From contig JAUNIB010000001.1 of the NCBI GenBank assembly GCA_030523645.1, forward strand, positions 1-64,000: a DNA stretch of 64,000 nt. The letters run 5' to 3'. Each line of letters begins with the position of its first letter. Within the stretch, counting starts at the first letter, position 1. Below, in pieces: positions 42,495-51,674 of this stretch. The notes under the pieces were generated by a model. It worked only from the letters and a program-made list of their open reading frames with translations. It did not search any database and had not been told where the DNA came from. The position numbers and the translations under genes were made by a program. This DNA comes from Selenomonadaceae bacterium. Lineage in GTDB: Bacteria > Bacillota > Negativicutes > Selenomonadales > Selenomonadaceae.

Positions 42495-43352
42495 GTGTCA
42501 GAGATTAAGGATAGAAGTAAATTGTCTTTCATTGAAATAAAAAATCTCGTCCATCGCTACGAAGGCGCTGACGAGACGAAGCGTCCCGCTCTCAACGGAG
42601 TGAACATATCTGTTGAGAATGGAGAGTTCCTGGCTATCGTGGGGACAAACGGCTGCGGCAAGTCTACCCTTGCCAAGCACCTCAACGCAATCCTGCTGCC
42701 TACCGAGGGTACTGTCACCATAGACGGCAGGAATACCGCTGACCCTGAGGAGCTGTGGGAGATAAGGAAGACCGTGGGGATGGTCTTCCAGAATCCGGAC
42801 AATCAGATAATCGCTGCCATCGTGGAGGATGATGTGGCCTTCGGGCCGGAGAACCTCGGTGTCCCCCCTGACGAAATCCGTCAGCGGGTCACGGAGTCTC
42901 TGGCCAGCGTCCGCATGGAGAAATATCGGGAGTTCGCGCCCCATCTTCTCTCCGGCGGACAGAAGCAGCGCATAGCCATCGCCGGCGCTCTTGCCATGCA
43001 GACCCGCTGCCTCGTGCTGGACGAGCCGACCTCCATGCTTGACCCTGTAGGCCGCCGCAGTCTCATGGAGACCGTGAAGCGTCTCCACAAGGAGCAGGGA
43101 ATAACGATAATCCTCATTACTCACTTCATGGAGGAAGCCATTGCCGCCGACCGGGTAATCGTCCTCGGTGACGGACAGGTAGTCATGGAGGGAACACCCC
43201 GGCAGGTGTACTGCCGTGAGAAGGAAATGAAGGCACTTGGACTGGAAGTGCCGCTGGCAGCCGAGATAGCAGCCCGCCTGCGGAGGAACGGACTGAAGCT
43301 GCCGGAGGATATACTGACCGATGAGGAGTTGGCCGCTGCGCTATGTCAATAG
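42495..43352 (+). CDS. ecfA1: ECF transporter ATP-binding protein EcfA1
   Basis: 285 residues. Walker A GTNGCGKST, Q-loop FQNPDNQI typical of EcfA, signature LLSGGQKQR, Walker B CLVLDEPTSML and the H-loop ITHFMEE. It is one of two ATPases of an energy-coupling factor module importing vitamins or metals with separate S components. Start is uncertain: GTG 42495 has AAGG upstream; TTG 42522 is also possible. Its end overlaps ecfA2 by 10 nt. Confidence 0.94.
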   Translation: MSEIKDRSKLSFIEIKNLVHRYEGADETKRPALNGVNISVENGEFLAIVGTNGCGKSTLAKHLNAILLPTEGTVTIDGRNTADPEELWEIRKTVGMVFQNPDNQIIAAIVEDDVAFGPENLGVPPDEIRQRVTESLASVRMEKYREFAPHLLSGGQKQRIAIAGALAMQTRCLVLDEPTSMLDPVGRRSLMETVKRLHKEQGITIILITHFMEEAIAADRVIVLGDGQVVMEGTPRQVYCREKEMKALGLEVPLAAEIAARLRRNGLKLPEDILTDEELAAALCQ

Positions 43353-44242
43353 AAGTAAAAAATGTAAGCTACACATATATGCCCGGCACTCCCTTTGAGA
43401 GCAAGGCACTGGACAATGTGAGCCTCACTATTGAGGAAGGCTCCTTCACCGCCATTGCCGGACACACCGGCAGCGGTAAGTCCACCCTCGTTCAGCATCT
43501 GAACGGACTGCTCCAGCCCACAGCGGGACAGATTATCGTTGACGGGCAGACCCTGGCCGGCAAGGGCAAGGAAGTAAAGGCAGCCCGAGACAAGGTGGGC
43601 ATGGTGTTCCAGTATCCGGAGCATCAGCTCTTTGAGGAAACCGTAGAGGCGGATATTGCTTTTGGTCCCAAGAATAGGGAGCTGTCCGAAGCCGAAATCA
43701 CCGCCCGGGTAAAGATGGCTATGGAGTTCGTAGGTCTTGACTATGAGACCTATCGGAGCAAAAGTCCTTTCTCCCTCTCCGGCGGACAGATGCGCCGGGT
43801 GGCCATCGCCGGAGTCATCGCCCTGTCACCGAAATATCTGGTGCTGGACGAGCCTACCGCCGGACTGAATCCAGCCGGTCGTGACGAGCTGCTGGAGAAA
43901 ATACGGGAGTTCCACGACAAGCGGAACATGACGATAGTATTTGTTTCCCATGATATGGACGCTATCGCCCGCTACGCCGACCGGGTCATCGTTCTCTCCG
44001 GCGGCAATCTGGTGCTGGACGCTGCACCCAACGAGGTGTTTGCCAACAAAGAGACTATAGAGGAAGCCGGACTGCTTCTGCCCCGGCTGACTACACTGCT
44101 GAGAACATTGGAGGCCAATGGCCTGAAGCTGGATATGAAGCCGAAGGATATGCTCACCGTAGAGGGAGCCGTCCGGGCCATCATGGCGGCAAAGAAAGCC
44201 GCACCGAAGCACAAAGACAACAGGACAGGGGGCAAGGGCTGA
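43343..44242 (+). CDS. ecfA2: ECF transporter ATP-binding protein EcfA2
   Basis: 299 residues. Walker A GHTGSGKST, Q-loop FQYPEHQLFEE, signature SLSGGQMRR, Walker B YLVLDEPTAGL, H-loop VSHDMD. Works with EcfA1 as a heterodimer. The C-terminal tail is Lys-rich. It overlaps the ecfT start by one base (TGATG). Confidence 0.95.
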   Translation: MSIEVKNVSYTYMPGTPFESKALDNVSLTIEEGSFTAIAGHTGSGKSTLVQHLNGLLQPTAGQIIVDGQTLAGKGKEVKAARDKVGMVFQYPEHQLFEETVEADIAFGPKNRELSEAEITARVKMAMEFVGLDYETYRSKSPFSLSGGQMRRVAIAGVIALSPKYLVLDEPTAGLNPAGRDELLEKIREFHDKRNMTIVFVSHDMDAIARYADRVIVLSGGNLVLDAAPNEVFANKETIEEAGLLLPRLTTLLRTLEANGLKLDMKPKDMLTVEGAVRAIMAAKKAAPKHKDNRTGGKG

Positions 44243-45051
44243 TGATTTCTGATATAACTATTGGCCAGTTCTTCCCCGGTAAATCGGTACTTCATCGGAT
44301 GGACCCCCGGGTGAAGATAGTTCTGATGTTCTTCTTCATAGTCTCCATTTTTCTGATAGACGGACCGATTCCCTACGGGGCGCTGACACTGCTGACGATT
44401 ATTCTCGGAGCGGTGTCCGGCATACCGGCGCGAATCATCGCCAAGTCGGTGAAGCCCCTCTGGTGGATACTGCTTTTCACATTTCTCATCCACTTCGCCA
44501 CCATGCCCGGCAGGGTGGTGGCCCAGATTTGGATATTCCAGTTTACGGAGGAAGGCTTCTGGCGCGGCTTCTTCATTTCGCTGCGGTTGATACTGCTCAT
44601 CGTGCTGTCCTCCTACCTTACCCTTACCACCTCGCCGCTGATGCTGACAGACGCACTGGAGCGGCTGCTCAGCCCGCTGAAGTGTGTCGGCGTCCCGGCT
44701 CACGAGCTGGCCATGATGATGACCATCGCCCTTCGCTTCGTACCCACTCTCCTGCAGGAGACGGACAAGATAATGAAGGCACAGCAGTCAAGGGGCGTAG
44801 ACTTTTCCTCCGGCAATATGCTGACTCAGATGAGGAACATTATTCCCATACTGATACCGCTGTTCATCTCCGCCTTCCGCCGGGCCGACGAGCTGGCAAT
44901 GGCTATGGAAGCCCGCTGCTACCACGGCGGCGAGGGGCGCACCAGAATGAAATCGCTGGCTGTCAGCGGTGTTGACTACGGCGCTGTTGCTTTCTCGGTG
45001 ATATTCCTCGGAGCTGTCATCGGAGCCAGCTTCTTCCTGAAGCAGGCATAA
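44242..45051 (+). CDS. ecfT: ECF transporter transmembrane protein EcfT
   Basis: 269 residues, several membrane helices, with the coupling motifs ARG/ARS-like QQSRGVDF and EARCYHGG contacting the ATPases. No S component gene lies in the window, so this is a group II shared module. Followed by truA at 4 nt. Confidence 0.95.
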   Translation: MISDITIGQFFPGKSVLHRMDPRVKIVLMFFFIVSIFLIDGPIPYGALTLLTIILGAVSGIPARIIAKSVKPLWWILLFTFLIHFATMPGRVVAQIWIFQFTEEGFWRGFFISLRLILLIVLSSYLTLTTSPLMLTDALERLLSPLKCVGVPAHELAMMMTIALRFVPTLLQETDKIMKAQQSRGVDFSSGNMLTQMRNIIPILIPLFISAFRRADELAMAMEARCYHGGEGRTRMKSLAVSGVDYGAVAFSVIFLGAVIGASFFLKQA

Positions 45052-45055
45052 TGAC

Positions 45056-45856
45056 ATGAAGCCCGAGCATAAGGAAATGATGAAGGCCCGGAGCCGTAAC
45101 CTCTGGCTGCGGGTTGCCTACGACGGCACCGATTACCACGGCTTCCAGCGGCAGATACCGCCGGTGACGGCGGTACAGAATGTACTGGAGGAAGCGCTGG
45201 GGAAAATCTGCGGAGAGCTTATCGAGCTGACCGCCTCGGGACGCACCGATGCCGGTGTTCATGCCCGGGGACAGATAGTGAACTTCTTCACCGACAGCAC
45301 TATTCCGGTGGACAGACTGCCGGCAGTGGTCAACAGATTTTTGCCCGGCAGCATAGTGGTGACAGGAGCAGGGGAGACGGACGACCGCTTCTCGGCGCTT
45401 CACAGCCTCCACAACAAGACCTATTCCTACCGCCTCACAGAGACCGACGGATACGCCGATCCCTTTCGCTGCCGGTACAGCTGGCAGATAGACAGCCGGC
45501 TGGATATGAGCCTAATGCAGCAGGCGGCAGACCTGCTGCTGGGAGAGCATGACTTCTCGTCCTTCCGGGCGACCGGCTCAAATGACAACGGAAGTCCCGT
45601 GAAGACCGTATACACCGCGGAGCTGACCCGGCAGGGGAATGACATAGAGCTTCGCATAGCTGCCAGCGGATTCCTCTACCACATGGTGAGAAACATTGTG
45701 GGAGCACTGGTAAAGGTGGGCGAGGGCAGGCTGACGGTGGAAGACTTCGCCGCAGTTATCGCAGCGAAGGACAGAAACCTGCTGCCACCTATGGCCCCGG
45801 CCTCCGGCCTCTGCATGGAGCGAGTCACCTACAGAGACTATCCGGAAATCGGATGA
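45056..45856 (+). CDS. truA: tRNA pseudouridine(38-40) synthase
   Basis: 266 residues. The catalytic Asp is in ASGRTDAGVHARGQI, and FLYHMVRNIVGAL marks the C-terminal lobe. It modifies U38-40 of the anticodon arm. It commonly follows ecfT in Firmicutes. A second in-frame Met lies a few codons in; the family N-terminus (LWLRVAYDGTDYHGFQRQ) starts at residue 16. Confidence 0.96.
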   Translation: MKPEHKEMMKARSRNLWLRVAYDGTDYHGFQRQIPPVTAVQNVLEEALGKICGELIELTASGRTDAGVHARGQIVNFFTDSTIPVDRLPAVVNRFLPGSIVVTGAGETDDRFSALHSLHNKTYSYRLTETDGYADPFRCRYSWQIDSRLDMSLMQQAADLLLGEHDFSSFRATGSNDNGSPVKTVYTAELTRQGNDIELRIAASGFLYHMVRNIVGALVKVGEGRLTVEDFAAVIAAKDRNLLPPMAPASGLCMERVTYRDYPEIG

Positions 45857-45901
45857 AGTAGAAATCATCCTTCTACCGACATAGATGGCTGGTGATGATT
45901 G

Positions 45902-45949
45902 CCCCTCTCCTTTGGAGAGGGGGGACCGGCGAAGCCGGTGGGTGAGGTT
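45902..45949. repeat. interspersed palindromic repeat, family B
   Basis: CCCCTCTCCTTTGGAGAGG then GGACCGGCGAAGCCGGT and GGGTGAGGTT: nearly identical to the copy at 9532. Confidence 0.88.
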
Positions 45950-45960
45950 TATTTGATTTT

Positions 45961-46007
45961 ACCTCATCCGTCAGCCTTCGGCTGCCACCTTCCCCAGAGG
46001 GGAAGGT
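45961..46007. repeat. interspersed palindromic repeat, family A
   Basis: ACCTCATCCGTCAGCC, TTC loop, GGCTGCC, ACCTTCCCC/GGGGAAGGT. Lies 11 nt after a family B copy, repeating the B-next-to-A arrangement seen near tatD. Confidence 0.88.
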
Positions 46008-46038
46008 TTTAAAAATATTAGACAAGGGAGAAATTCGG

Positions 46039-46689
46039 GTGAATTGGGCATTTATTGCAAAATACCTGCCGATGTATGAAAAGGCAGCCTGGCTGACGGT
46101 GAAAACCGGCACCGCAGGCATCGTCCTGTCCGTCATCATCGGCATTATCTGTGCGGCAATTCTCTACTACCGGGTGCCGATACTGCGCCGACTGGTGAGC
46201 ATATATGTAGAGATTAGCCGCAATACACCGCTGCTGGTACAGCTGTTCTTCATCTACTACGGCATACCGAAGGTCACCGGCATCAAGACCGATGCCTTCA
46301 CCTGCGGCATAGTGGGCCTCGCCTTCCTCGGCGGCAGCTATATGTGCGAGACATTCCGCAGCGGCATCGAAGCCATCGAGCCGATACAGGAGGAAAGCGC
46401 CAAAGCACTGGGACTGAACAAGCTGCAGATTATGCGCTATGTCCTGCTGCCCCAGGCACTCTCCATCAGCTTCCCGGGCTTCGTGGCCAATGTCATCTTC
46501 CTTATGAAAGAGACTAGTGTATTCTCCGCCATCAGCCTTATGGATTTGATGTTCACAGCCAAGGACCTCATCGGCGTATTCTACAAGACCAAGGAATCCC
46601 TGTTCCTGCTTGTGGTATTCTATCTGATTATTCTCCTGCCGATATCCCTCTTGGGCAGCTTCATAGAGAGGAGGCTGCGCCATGACTGA
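46039..46689 (+). CDS. polar amino-acid ABC transporter permease
   Basis: 216 residues, GTG start with AAGGGAG upstream. About five membrane helices and the EAA loop ESAKALGLNKLQIMRYVLLP; EISRNTPLLVQLFFIYYG is the His/Glu/Gln/Arg permease hallmark. Overlaps the next permease by 8 nt. Confidence 0.94.
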   Translation: MNWAFIAKYLPMYEKAAWLTVKTGTAGIVLSVIIGIICAAILYYRVPILRRLVSIYVEISRNTPLLVQLFFIYYGIPKVTGIKTDAFTCGIVGLAFLGGSYMCETFRSGIEAIEPIQEESAKALGLNKLQIMRYVLLPQALSISFPGFVANVIFLMKETSVFSAISLMDLMFTAKDLIGVFYKTKESLFLLVVFYLIILLPISLLGSFIERRLRHD

Positions 46690-47374
46690 CCTCAATCTCG
46701 CCGCCATCGGTCTCGATGTGCTGTTCAAGGGCAAGAATCTGGCCCGTCTCATCGGCGGCCTCGGCGTTGCCTTGAAGATAAGCCTGCTGGCCGTGGCAAT
46801 CAGCATCCCCTCCGGCATCCTGCTGGGTGTCCTGATGACCTGGGAGAACAAAGTAGTTCGCTTCTTCCTCCGGGTTTATCTGGAATTTATCCGGATAATG
46901 CCTCAGCTTGTACTGCTCTTCATCGTATTCTTCGGCTCCACGAAAATACTGAAGCTACATGTCAGCGGCGAGCTGGCCTCCATCATAGTATTCTCCCTCT
47001 GGGGAACGGCGGAAATGGCCGACCTCGTCCGCGGCGCACTGGCCTCCATACCGAAGCACCAGTACGAGAGCGCGGCGGCCCTGGGACTGACAAAGACACA
47101 GACCTTCTTCCATGTCATCCTCCCCCAGACAGTCCGGCGGCTGCTCCCCATATCCATTAACCTTGTCACCCGCATGATTAAGACCACCAGCCTCGTGCTG
47201 ATGATTGGCGTAATAGAAGTGCTGAAGGTAGCCCAGCAGATAATCGAGGCGAACCGCGCCAAGAGTCCAAATGCCGCCTTCGGCCTGTATCTTGTAATAT
47301 TTATCCTTTACTTCCTTGCCTGCTGGCCCATCAGTATGCTGGCAAAATACCTTGAAAAGAAATGGAAGGTGTAA
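46682..47374 (+). CDS. second polar amino-acid ABC transporter permease
   Basis: 230 residues homologous to its neighbour. YLEFIRIMPQLVLLFIVFFG and the EAA loop YESAAALGLTKTQTFFHVIL are present. The two permeases should form a heterodimer in the inner membrane. Confidence 0.94.
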   Translation: MTDLNLAAIGLDVLFKGKNLARLIGGLGVALKISLLAVAISIPSGILLGVLMTWENKVVRFFLRVYLEFIRIMPQLVLLFIVFFGSTKILKLHVSGELASIIVFSLWGTAEMADLVRGALASIPKHQYESAAALGLTKTQTFFHVILPQTVRRLLPISINLVTRMIKTTSLVLMIGVIEVLKVAQQIIEANRAKSPNAAFGLYLVIFILYFLACWPISMLAKYLEKKWKV

Positions 47375-47376
47375 CG

Positions 47377-48135
47377 ATGGCAGAACCGTTGCTCTTTGTA
47401 GAACATCTCCTTAAGCAATACGGCGATAAGGTGATACTCAACGATATAAATCTCACAGTAAACAAAGGTGAGGTCGTGGTGATACTCGGCAGCTCCGGCT
47501 GCGGCAAAAGTACCTTCCTCCGCTGCCTGAATGCGCTGGAACCGATACAGGGCGGCACCGTCCGTCTCGGGGATGAGTCCATCACCCACGACAGCAAAAA
47601 CCTCACCGACATCCGACAGAAAATCGGCATGGTATTCCAGAGTTACGACCTGTTCCCACACCTCACGGTGCTGGGAAACATCCTGCTGGCCCCCACCAAA
47701 GTGCAGGGCAGAGATAAAGCCGAAGTAAAGGAAGAGGCACTGGCACTCCTTGACCGTGTAGGGCTGAAGGACAGAGCCGACAGCTACCCGGCGGAGCTGT
47801 CCGGCGGACAGAAGCAGCGTGTAGCCATCGTGCGGGCGCTGGCCATGCACCCGGAAGTCATGCTCTTTGACGAAGTAACTGCCGCCCTCGACCCGGAAAT
47901 GGTGCGAGAGGTACAGGATGTCATGCTTGACCTGGCTGAGCAGGGCAAGACCATGCTCATCGTCACCCACGAGATGCAGTTCGCCCGGGCGGTAGCCGAC
48001 CGGATACTGCTCATTGATGACGGACGCATCGTCGAGGATGAAGACCCGGAAATCTTCTTCACTGCACCTAAGACAGACAAAGCAAAGCAGTTCCTTAACC
48101 TCTTTGAATTCCATCGCCCGAAGAAAAGCAAATAA
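47377..48135 (+). CDS. polar amino-acid ABC transporter ATP-binding protein
   Basis: 252 residues. Walker A GSSGCGKST, Q-loop FQSYDLFPHLT, signature ELSGGQKQR, Walker B VMLFDEVTAAL (Val where Pro is usual), H-loop VTHEMQF: the GlnQ/HisP type. ATG 47377 has GGAAGGTG; the frame from 47362 overlaps the permease. No substrate-binding protein gene is present in this operon. Confidence 0.94.
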   Translation: MAEPLLFVEHLLKQYGDKVILNDINLTVNKGEVVVILGSSGCGKSTFLRCLNALEPIQGGTVRLGDESITHDSKNLTDIRQKIGMVFQSYDLFPHLTVLGNILLAPTKVQGRDKAEVKEEALALLDRVGLKDRADSYPAELSGGQKQRVAIVRALAMHPEVMLFDEVTAALDPEMVREVQDVMLDLAEQGKTMLIVTHEMQFARAVADRILLIDDGRIVEDEDPEIFFTAPKTDKAKQFLNLFEFHRPKKSK

Positions 48136-48146
48136 GAGAAGCAAAT

Positions 48147-48189
48147 AAAAAGTGTGTCAGCGGGACAAATCCCGTTGACACACTTTTTT
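48147..48189 (+). terminator. intrinsic terminator of ABC operon
   Basis: AAAAAGTGTGTCA pairs with TGACACACTTTTTT, with an inner GGGA/TCCC arm. Confidence 0.92.
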
Positions 48190-48269
48190 ATGTCTTAATG
48201 TAAAACGCCGGTGAATAATGTCTGTAAGAAAACCGTCTACAGGCATCGGCACTTTGGCTTATTTCTGAG

Positions 48270-48353
48270 ACTCCCCTGTGGGGAAGGCTTAGCTCTGGCA
48301 ATACGCAGAGGCCCCCATTCAGGGGGGCTGTCGCTGAAAGCGACTGGGGGGTA
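48270..48353. repeat. family C palindromic repeat cluster
   Basis: ACTCCCCTGTGGGGAAGGCT, then after a gap GCCCCCATTCAGGGGGGC, TGTCGCTGAAAGCGACTG and GGGGGGTAA. Diverged relatives of the elements at 10496. This is the only structure I see in the 48190-48396 gap. Confidence 0.7.
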
Positions 48354-48396
48354 ATATCTTCTATAATGTGAAACGCAGCTCATTATATTCCCAAAG

Positions 48397-49248
48397 TTAC
48401 GGAATAGGCACATAGTTGGCCAGTGTCTCCAGCCCCATATCCCGCAGTTTCGTCCTCACTGCATAGAGGACTGACAGCGCAGGCACCTTCTCGATGCGGA
48501 GCCGGAAATGCTCCAGCTCATTATCCAGACAGCCGAAGATAGGCACCCTCTGCAGGGACAGCATATCGTGCCCCGGCCTTACCGGCCCATAGTCTACAGT
48601 GAAAGCCGCCTCATAGCCGGCCTCCTTGACCAGCTTCTTTACCGTATCGTCATAGTAGCCGCAGGGATAAGCGAGAGCCCGGGCATTCCTGCCGAACTGC
48701 CAGCGGAACACCGCTTGACTCGTCTCCAGCTGGAACTTGGCATCCTTTGGGTCATTCTGACTCAGCATCGCATGACTGAGGGTGTGACTGCCGAACTCAA
48801 TGCCGTTCTTCTCCATCTCGTGTACCTGCGCCCAGGTCATATAATTCTTCTGCGTACCGATATAGTCGGTAATGATGAAGATGAGAGCCGGCATATTCCT
48901 CTCCTTCAGCAGCGGGAACGCATCCGTGTAGTTGTCCATGTACCCATCGTCGAAGGTAATCAATACCGGCTTATCCGGCAGGGTAGCCCCCTCATTCTGA
49001 TGCCTGATAAACTGGTCAAGGGAAATTACATGATACCCATGCTCTGTCAGATAGTCCAGCTCATCGGCGAAATTTCCCGGACGGACGGTGAGAGAGTTTG
49101 CATCCCTCGTGTTTATCTGATGATAGTTCAGCACCAGCACATCATCGGATGGCGTTACCTCCACCTCGAAGAGATAGTACAGCCGGCCGGCAGCAGCCAG
49201 CAGACAAAGAAAAAGAAGCCCGAAGATTACCCGTCGGACCTTATTCAT
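48397..49248 (-). CDS. polysaccharide deacetylase (CE4)
   Basis: About 283 residues. A membrane anchor (IFGLLFLCLLAAAGRLYYLF) precedes a NodB-fold domain: ITFDDGYMDNY with catalytic and metal Asp, SHTLSH with the metal His pair, and AYPCGYYDD. LVLNYHQIN at the start is typical of IcaB/PgaB-like enzymes acting on cell-surface polysaccharide outside the inner membrane. Start ATG 49248 has AAAAGG 11 nt upstream; an in-frame GTG at 49257 is too close to it. Confidence 0.92.
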   Translation of the reverse strand: MNKVRRVIFGLLFLCLLAAAGRLYYLFEVEVTPSDDVLVLNYHQINTRDANSLTVRPGNFADELDYLTEHGYHVISLDQFIRHQNEGATLPDKPVLITFDDGYMDNYTDAFPLLKERNMPALIFIITDYIGTQKNYMTWAQVHEMEKNGIEFGSHTLSHAMLSQNDPKDAKFQLETSQAVFRWQFGRNARALAYPCGYYDDTVKKLVKEAGYEAAFTVDYGPVRPGHDMLSLQRVPIFGCLDNELEHFRLRIEKVPALSVLYAVRTKLRDMGLETLANYVPIP

Positions 49249-49416
49249 TATTTTCACGACCTTTTGAGATTAAAATGTGTACACAATCATAATGCAGACC
49301 GGGAAAAGTGTCAAGGCTGACGGGATTGCTCTAGGCAGGGAAGTTGATTTGTGGTAATATAAATTGTTAAGTTTATTACAAAGGAAACAATACTGTGCCC
49401 TGGAAGGAGATTAACA

Positions 49417-50289
49417 GTGGATAGAAACGATAACTGCTGGTGCGGCAGCAAGAAAAAATACAAAAGCTGCCACCTGAAATTCGACGAAAAAATCAAAGGA
49501 ATAAAATACAGCTGGCTGCTTGGTCAGACCAGACCGCCCCGCCACATTATCAATAACGAAAAAGACATAGAAGGAATAAAAGCCAGTGCCGTCATCAACA
49601 ACGGCTGCCTTGACATGGTAGGAGAGCTGGTAAAAGCCGGTGTAGACACCGAGACACTGGACAATGCCTGCCACGAATACATAGTGTCTCACGGCGGCAT
49701 CCCTGCCTGCCTTGACTACGAAGGCTACCCCAAGAGCGTCTGCATTTCCCTGAATAATGTAGTATGCCACGGTATTCCCTCGAAGAATACCATCCTGAAG
49801 GACGGCGACATCCTCAACATAGACATTACCACCATCTACAACGGCTACTATGCCGATGCCTCCCGCATGTTTATGGTAGGCAATGTCAGCCCCGAAGCTG
49901 AGAAGCTGGTAAGGGTCACCAAAGAATGTATGGATTTGGGTATCGCTGCCGCCAAACCTTGGCACTTCCTCGGCGATGTGAACGCCGCCTGCGGCAATCA
50001 CGCCCTTGAAAACGGCTATACCGTCGTCACCGCCCTCGGCGGTCACGGCGTCGGCAAGCACTTCCACATGGAGCCCTATGTGGCTCATATCGGCGAGCCG
50101 AATACCGGAATGCTCATGGTACCGGGCATGGTCTTTACCGTAGAGCCGATGATTTCTGCCGGCCGGCCGGAGGTAGATGTGGATGAGGATGACGGCTGGA
50201 CCGTCACCACCCACGACGGCACTCTGTCCGCCCAGTGGGAAAAGACCATCCTCATCACCGAGACAGGAGCGGAGGTGCTGGCCTGGTGA
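49417..50289 (+). CDS. map: methionine aminopeptidase with N-terminal SEC-C motif
   Basis: 290 residues. A zinc-binding SEC-C motif (CWCGSKKKYKSCH) starts the protein, as in some Firmicute type I enzymes. The pita-bread domain keeps all ligands: Asp in NIDITTIY and YADASRM, His in GGHGVGKHFH, Glu in FTVEPMIS and QWEKTI. It removes initiator Met. GTG 49417 has AAGGAGA upstream. The DEAD-box gene starts inside its stop codon. Confidence 0.95.
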   Translation: MDRNDNCWCGSKKKYKSCHLKFDEKIKGIKYSWLLGQTRPPRHIINNEKDIEGIKASAVINNGCLDMVGELVKAGVDTETLDNACHEYIVSHGGIPACLDYEGYPKSVCISLNNVVCHGIPSKNTILKDGDILNIDITTIYNGYYADASRMFMVGNVSPEAEKLVRVTKECMDLGIAAAKPWHFLGDVNAACGNHALENGYTVVTALGGHGVGKHFHMEPYVAHIGEPNTGMLMVPGMVFTVEPMISAGRPEVDVDEDDGWTVTTHDGTLSAQWEKTILITETGAEVLAW

Positions 50290-51623
50290 GTAAGAGCTTC
50301 GCAGAACTGGGCGTGAATGAGGCGGCTCTCACTGTCCTGAAAAAATCCGGCATTATCGAAGCCACCCCCGTACAGGAAGCAGCCCTGCCGGCAGTCCGCG
50401 GCGGCCGTGATGTCATCGTACAGGCCCCCACCGGCACTGGCAAAACCATCGCCTTCCTGTTGCCCCTCATGGAGAGGATGAAGTCTGATATAGATGTCAT
50501 CCAGACCCTTATCGTCACTCCTACCCGGGAGCTGACCATCCAGATAGCCAAGGTCGCCCGTCAGCTGGGCGAAGCCTACGGAATCCGCTCCCTCGCCCTC
50601 TACGGCGGACAGGACATCGAGCGGCAGAAAGCAAAGCTGGGTCAGCATCCCCAGATTATCATCGGCACCCCGGGACGCCTTCTCGACCATTGGCGTCACG
50701 GCCGGCTGAACCTTGCCACCGCCAACAAAGTAGTCCTTGACGAAGCCGACGAAATGCTCAAGCGCGGCTTTATAGAGGATGTGGAAAAGCTGCTGAACGA
50801 GCTGGCCGGTGACCACCAGCTTCTCCTCTTCTCCGCCACCATCCCCGACGGACTTAGAGTGATTACCCGCCGCTTCATGGACAAGCCGGCGGAGATTACC
50901 ATCGAGGCCGAGCATGTTACCCTTGATACCATCCATCAGGTCGTCTATCCATCCACCGAAGAAACGAAGCTGGACAAGCTCTGCGCCTACATCAACGAAA
51001 GCCATCCTTATCTCATGATGGTATTCTGCTCCACCCGTGAGCGGGTCATCAAGCTCACCATGGAGCTGGCCGGTTGGGGCTACCTTGTAGACGAATTCCA
51101 CGGCGAGTTGACCCAGACCCAGCGTGCGCTGGTGCTGAAGCGCTTCCGTGATGCCAAGCTCCAGATTATCGTCACCACCGATATTGCCGCCCGCGGCCTT
51201 GACATCGAGGGCGTTACCCATGTGGTGAACTACGACATCCCCCGCACCGTCACCGACTACATCCATCGTATCGGCCGTACCGGTCGTGCCGGCAGGGAAG
51301 GCGAAGCCATCACCTTCGTCAATGATAAACAGCAGGAGCAGCTCCGCCGCATCGAGGCAGGAATCAAAGCTCACATCCGTCGTGAATCCATGAAGAAGAA
51401 ACAGGATAAACCCCGGAAGGAAGCTCCTGCGGAGAAAAAGCCCGAAGCAGAGGCTCGTCGTGACAAATGGGCAAAGCCCGAGAAAAAGCGCAAACCTCTC
51501 ACCCGGGCAAAGGCCAAAGCTGCTGCCCACAGCGGTCGTGACAGCCGGAACAAGAAGAACAGACCGGTCGCCCCCAAAGCCGCAAAAATCGGCGCACCTA
51601 TCAAAAAAAGAAATAAACGGTAA
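50286..51623 (+). CDS. DEAD-box ATP-dependent RNA helicase
   Basis: 445 residues. Q motif near TPVQEAALP, motif I APTGTGKT, PTRELTIQ, motif II LDEADEML, motif III FSATIP, motif V TTDIAARGLDI, motif VI HRIGRTGRAG. The last 70 residues are a Lys/Arg-rich tail of the RNA-binding kind (as in CshA/DeaD). GTG 50286 overlaps the map stop, with GGAGGTG 8 nt upstream; coupled translation is likely. Confidence 0.95.
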   Translation: MSKSFAELGVNEAALTVLKKSGIIEATPVQEAALPAVRGGRDVIVQAPTGTGKTIAFLLPLMERMKSDIDVIQTLIVTPTRELTIQIAKVARQLGEAYGIRSLALYGGQDIERQKAKLGQHPQIIIGTPGRLLDHWRHGRLNLATANKVVLDEADEMLKRGFIEDVEKLLNELAGDHQLLLFSATIPDGLRVITRRFMDKPAEITIEAEHVTLDTIHQVVYPSTEETKLDKLCAYINESHPYLMMVFCSTRERVIKLTMELAGWGYLVDEFHGELTQTQRALVLKRFRDAKLQIIVTTDIAARGLDIEGVTHVVNYDIPRTVTDYIHRIGRTGRAGREGEAITFVNDKQQEQLRRIEAGIKAHIRRESMKKKQDKPRKEAPAEKKPEAEARRDKWAKPEKKRKPLTRAKAKAAAHSGRDSRNKKNRPVAPKAAKIGAPIKKRNKR

Positions 51624-51627
51624 TAAA

Positions 51628-51671
51628 AAGGCTCCCCGCATCGGATACGCCATCCGACCGGGGAGCTTCTT
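51628..51671. terminator. shared terminator between convergent genes
   Basis: GCTCCCCG (51631-51638) pairs with CGGGGAGC (51659-51666), with an inner CGGAT/ATCCG stem. Confidence 0.88.
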
Positions 51672-51674
51672 GTA

